Positions 20,413 to 20,468 of a stretch of DNA of 20,468 bases are shown here, one piece after another. The notes under the pieces were generated by a model. That model was not told the origin of the DNA. It saw nothing but the letters and a program-made list of their open reading frames with translations, and searched no databases. The DNA lies in the NCBI GenBank assembly GCA_001791035.1, contig MGDX01000029.1:1638-22105 (forward strand), given 5' to 3'. How positions within the stretch are numbered: the first letter of the stretch is position 1; each line of letters opens with the position of its first letter. The translations under genes and the position numbers were made by a program. This stretch comes from Candidatus Uhrbacteria bacterium RIFCSPHIGHO2_02_FULL_53_13. Its GTDB lineage: Bacteria; Patescibacteriota; Patescibacteriia; UBA9934; UBA11717.

Positions 20413-20437
20413 TGCCTCGGCGCGTTGCGCCTCGGCA
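20413..20437 (+). terminator. Possible hairpin downstream of the tRNA
   Basis: TGCC-tc-GGCGC and GCGCC-tc-GGCA pair around a GTT loop with a symmetrical two-by-two internal loop. Only a short TATTT follows, so termination is uncertain. Nothing else is seen between the tRNA and the window end. Confidence 0.35.
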
Positions 20438-20468
20438 TGGTATTTCCCCGCGAGAATCCAAGCATTTT

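Noticed and set aside
20271..20465. Open frame on the minus strand with GGEGGIRTLGTF...RFRVVRLRPLGH, and the neighbouring frame 20183-20383.
   Set aside because: Both are antisense translations of the tRNA-Ser gene, a well-known source of false protein annotations.

Overview
The window looks like chromosomal DNA of a Candidate Phyla Radiation (Patescibacteria) bacterium. The evidence is a run of five small pilin-like proteins of the type found in these lineages, a single-AAA membrane-tethered Clp ATPase, a MEMO-CapA fusion protein, many unrecognised signal-peptide or membrane proteins, and dense gene packing. GC content is moderate. TGA is a normal stop (4611, 5448, 15278), so the code is not the TGA=Gly code of Gracilibacteria/Absconditabacteria. 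The exact lineage cannot be fixed from sequence reading alone. No CRISPR array, insertion sequence, integrase or phage gene was seen, and no stretch over 300 bases lacks a gene.

Layout. 1-1247 (+): the end of a cysteine desulfurase, a NifU/IscU-like scaffold with a cysteine-poor C-terminal domain, and a [3Fe-4S]-type ferredoxin. A nested inverted repeat (1253-1340) separates these from a convergent FAD/NAD(P) oxidoreductase (1348-2547, -). 2596-6127 (+): an envelope module of a large multi-pass membrane protein with a hairpin-rich leader, a lipoprotein with heptad repeats, and a secreted coiled-coil protein. It has strong hairpin terminators. 6212-10720 (-): one tightly packed operon of galU, a lipoprotein solute-binding protein and five T4SS-pilin-like paralogs. 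10765-14488 (+): a MEMO-like/CapA fusion protein overlapping a gene with a KPVIYLYP domain. A bidirectional terminator follows. 14558-18371 (-): a Clp-like AAA+ ATPase with an N-terminal membrane anchor, a roughly 700-residue membrane protein and a small anchored extracellular protein. 18424-19479 (-): an L-asparaginase family protein with a D-to-N change in its HGTDT motif. 19575-20186 (+): an unknown secreted helical protein. 20295-20382 (+): tRNA-Ser(CGA) with encoded CCA.

How the parts fit. The first block is iron-sulfur assembly and redox. Most of the rest concerns the cell surface: sugar-nucleotide supply (galU), capture of an external solute, pilin-like membrane proteins, a capsule-type metallophosphatase fusion, and three groups of unknown surface proteins. 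The strongest candidates for something undescribed are the galU/binding-protein/five-pilin operon, the membrane-tethered single-ring Clp ATPase co-transcribed with two envelope proteins, and the 2.6-6.1 kb membrane/lipoprotein/secreted trio. Promoter-like sites show a recurrent TGn-TA extended -10 element, often so close to the ATG that transcripts would be leaderless or nearly so.
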